DNA from: Flavihumibacter fluminis
GTDB lineage: Bacteria; Bacteroidota; Bacteroidia; Chitinophagales; Chitinophagaceae
Direction of reading: 5' to 3'
Assembly: GCF_021491375.1 (NCBI RefSeq)
Contig: NZ_JAKEVY010000002.1
Coordinates: forward strand, 620,001 to 684,000
Length of the DNA: 64,000 nucleotides
Both the position numbers and the translations under genes were made by a program. Shown here in pieces: positions 63,372-64,000 of this stretch (positions are counted from its first letter, which is position 1; the number at the start of each line of letters is the position of its first letter). The notes below the pieces were generated by a model that was given only the letters and a program-made list of their open reading frames with translations, ran no database searches and was not told where the DNA came from.

Positions 63372-63424
63372 AGCAATCGAATATTGGTTAAAGCACAAAT
63401 TAAGCAAAAAAGAGCGGAGAGCTG

Positions 63425-63432
63425 TATTTTTG
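63425..63432 (+). promoter_or_regulatory. -7 promoter box of the small two-TM gene
   Basis: TATTTTTG (exact TAnnTTTG) ends 13 nt before the ATG at 63446. Confidence 0.45.
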
Positions 63433-63445
63433 CCAAAAGCCCGGA

Positions 63446-63769
63446 ATGCTTACAAAAGAAGAAAAAGACTTTATTGTGTATTGGGAGCAAAACCGCGACC
63501 GTCAGAAAAAGACCTTCCGGCAGTGGCTGATCGGTCTTCCAATAGGCCTGTTGTTTGCTGTACCCATTTTTCTGAATTATGCCCTGGGCTGGTATAAAAG
63601 AGCAGGAATGGTAGCCGGCAGCCAAAGCAGTCCGCTTATTCTAATCATTGCCATACTGGCCATTATCACGTTTATGGCCATCTTCTACAAACAATACCAG
63701 TGGGATCAATACGAGCAGCGTTATCGTGAACTCAAAGTTCAGCAAGACCGCGAATCGTCCGAGACGTGA
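63446..63769 (+). CDS. small two-TM membrane protein, function unknown
   Basis: This 107-residue protein has a charged N-terminal part (KEEKDFIVYWEQNRDRQKKT), two TM helices (about 27-46 and 62-80) and a charged, coiled-coil-like C-terminal tail (YEQRYRELKVQQDRESSET). I do not recognise a family. Its promoter is next to that of the divergent HU-like gene. The last codons and the stop lie within a GTGAGACG-type repeat (63761 onward), so the C-terminus has been extended or fixed by the repeat. Confidence 0.72.
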   Translation: MLTKEEKDFIVYWEQNRDRQKKTFRQWLIGLPIGLLFAVPIFLNYALGWYKRAGMVAGSQSSPLILIIAILAIITFMAIFYKQYQWDQYEQRYRELKVQQDRESSET

Positions 63770-63878
63770 GACGTGAGATGTGAGAAGGAACCCATCCTCC
63801 ATTCAACCATCTTCCATTCTCTTTTCTTCCTTGGATTATTCTCCGGTGCCGTCTCACGTTTCACGTCTGACGTCTCAC
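63761..63878. repeat. GTGAGACGTGAGA-family element with inverted arms
   Basis: The left arm 63761-63788 and the right arm 63849-63878 are imperfect reverse complements (about four mismatches in 28). The centre is a pyrimidine-rich stretch with CCATCCTCCATT and CCATCTTCCATT words. It has the same layout as 9858-9949. The remaining gap to 63961 shows no gene. Confidence 0.75.
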
Positions 63879-63961
63879 TTTTCACCTTTCCATGCAACAT
63901 ATCCTACCCTTTGCTGGTCTATACCAGTATCAATATATATATTCGCGCAAAAATTTGGGAA

Positions 63962-64000
63962 ATGGTGAAAAAGATAATCGTACTCCTGGGAGTTTGTCTG
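63962..64000 (+). CDS. start of an exported protein gene (partial)
   Basis: From the ATG at 63962 thirteen residues can be read (MVKKIIVLLGVCL) before the window ends. A Lys pair followed by a hydrophobic run is typical of a signal peptide, so a secreted or membrane protein is likely. A TATATTCG -7-like box lies just upstream. The identity cannot be known. Confidence 0.45.
   Translation, partial: MVKKIIVLLGVCL

Overview
The window looks like chromosome of a Bacteroidota bacterium, most likely a Chitinophagaceae-type member of the Chitinophagales. This rests on a single-chain SecDF, T9SS C-terminal sorting domains on two large secreted proteins, a BshB1-type bacillithiol deacetylase, a PadR regulator paired with a 'permease prefix' FtsX-like transporter, the nusB-DUF1573-yajC-coaE order, and repeated use of the Bacteroidota -7 promoter octamer TAnnTTTG. 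The species cannot be named from sequence alone. No rRNA, tRNA, CRISPR array or insertion sequence was recognised.

Left part, about 1-30,150: core and metabolic genes in short transcription units. In order: a DEAD-box helicase fragment (-) divergent from bshB1; a fatty acid desaturase; the agmatine-to-putrescine pair aguB-aguA; padR-permease behind a perfect 17-bp inverted repeat; a secreted fasciclin protein; a methyltransferase; an acyl-CoA dehydrogenase; a YggS-type PLP protein; glnS; a secreted M20 amidohydrolase; a methylmalonyl-CoA mutase catalytic subunit with a small membrane protein; an IscA-type Fe-S protein; a secreted coiled-coil/TPR pair; secDF; a DUF4397 lipoprotein; an aspartate-type aminotransferase; coaE-yajC-DUF1573-nusB (-); and groES-groEL.

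Middle part, about 30,180-36,580: two convergent genes for large secreted T9SS cargo proteins share a strong bidirectional terminator. One is an AT-rich SGNH/sialate-O-acetylesterase-like protein. The other has a polysaccharide-lyase-like jelly roll followed by eight PKD/K319L-like repeats. A 402-bp intergenic region then carries divergent predicted promoters and several inverted repeats, one pair of which flanks the promoter facing the polysaccharide genes.

Right part, 36,581-62,504: one continuous run of 21 co-directional genes, mostly overlapping or separated by a few bases, forms a Wzx/Wzy-type exopolysaccharide or capsule operon. It holds an OPX export lipoprotein, a Wzc-like co-polymerase whose ATPase/kinase motifs look degenerate, a flippase, a Wzy-like polymerase, four GT4-like glycosyltransferases, a hexapeptide acyltransferase, a NodB deacetylase, a FemAB/GNAT-like protein, an MBOAT/SGNH O-acylation pair, an AsnB-type amidotransferase, a bi-domain oxidoreductase, an alpha/alpha-toroid protein, a DUF354 protein, a Gfo/Idh/MocA dehydrogenase, a TIM-barrel-like protein, UDP-GlcNAc 2-epimerase and, last, the initiating phosphoglycosyl transferase. 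The two T9SS proteins beside it could act on the polymer or on related glycans; this is inference from position. The window ends with an HU/CCDC81-like membrane protein (-), a small two-TM protein and the start of another gene.

Across the window a GTGAGACGTGAGA-type repeat recurs in three intergenic regions, twice supplying the stop codon of the upstream gene. Several genes have the -7 octamer ending 4-6 nt before the start codon, which suggests leaderless transcripts.
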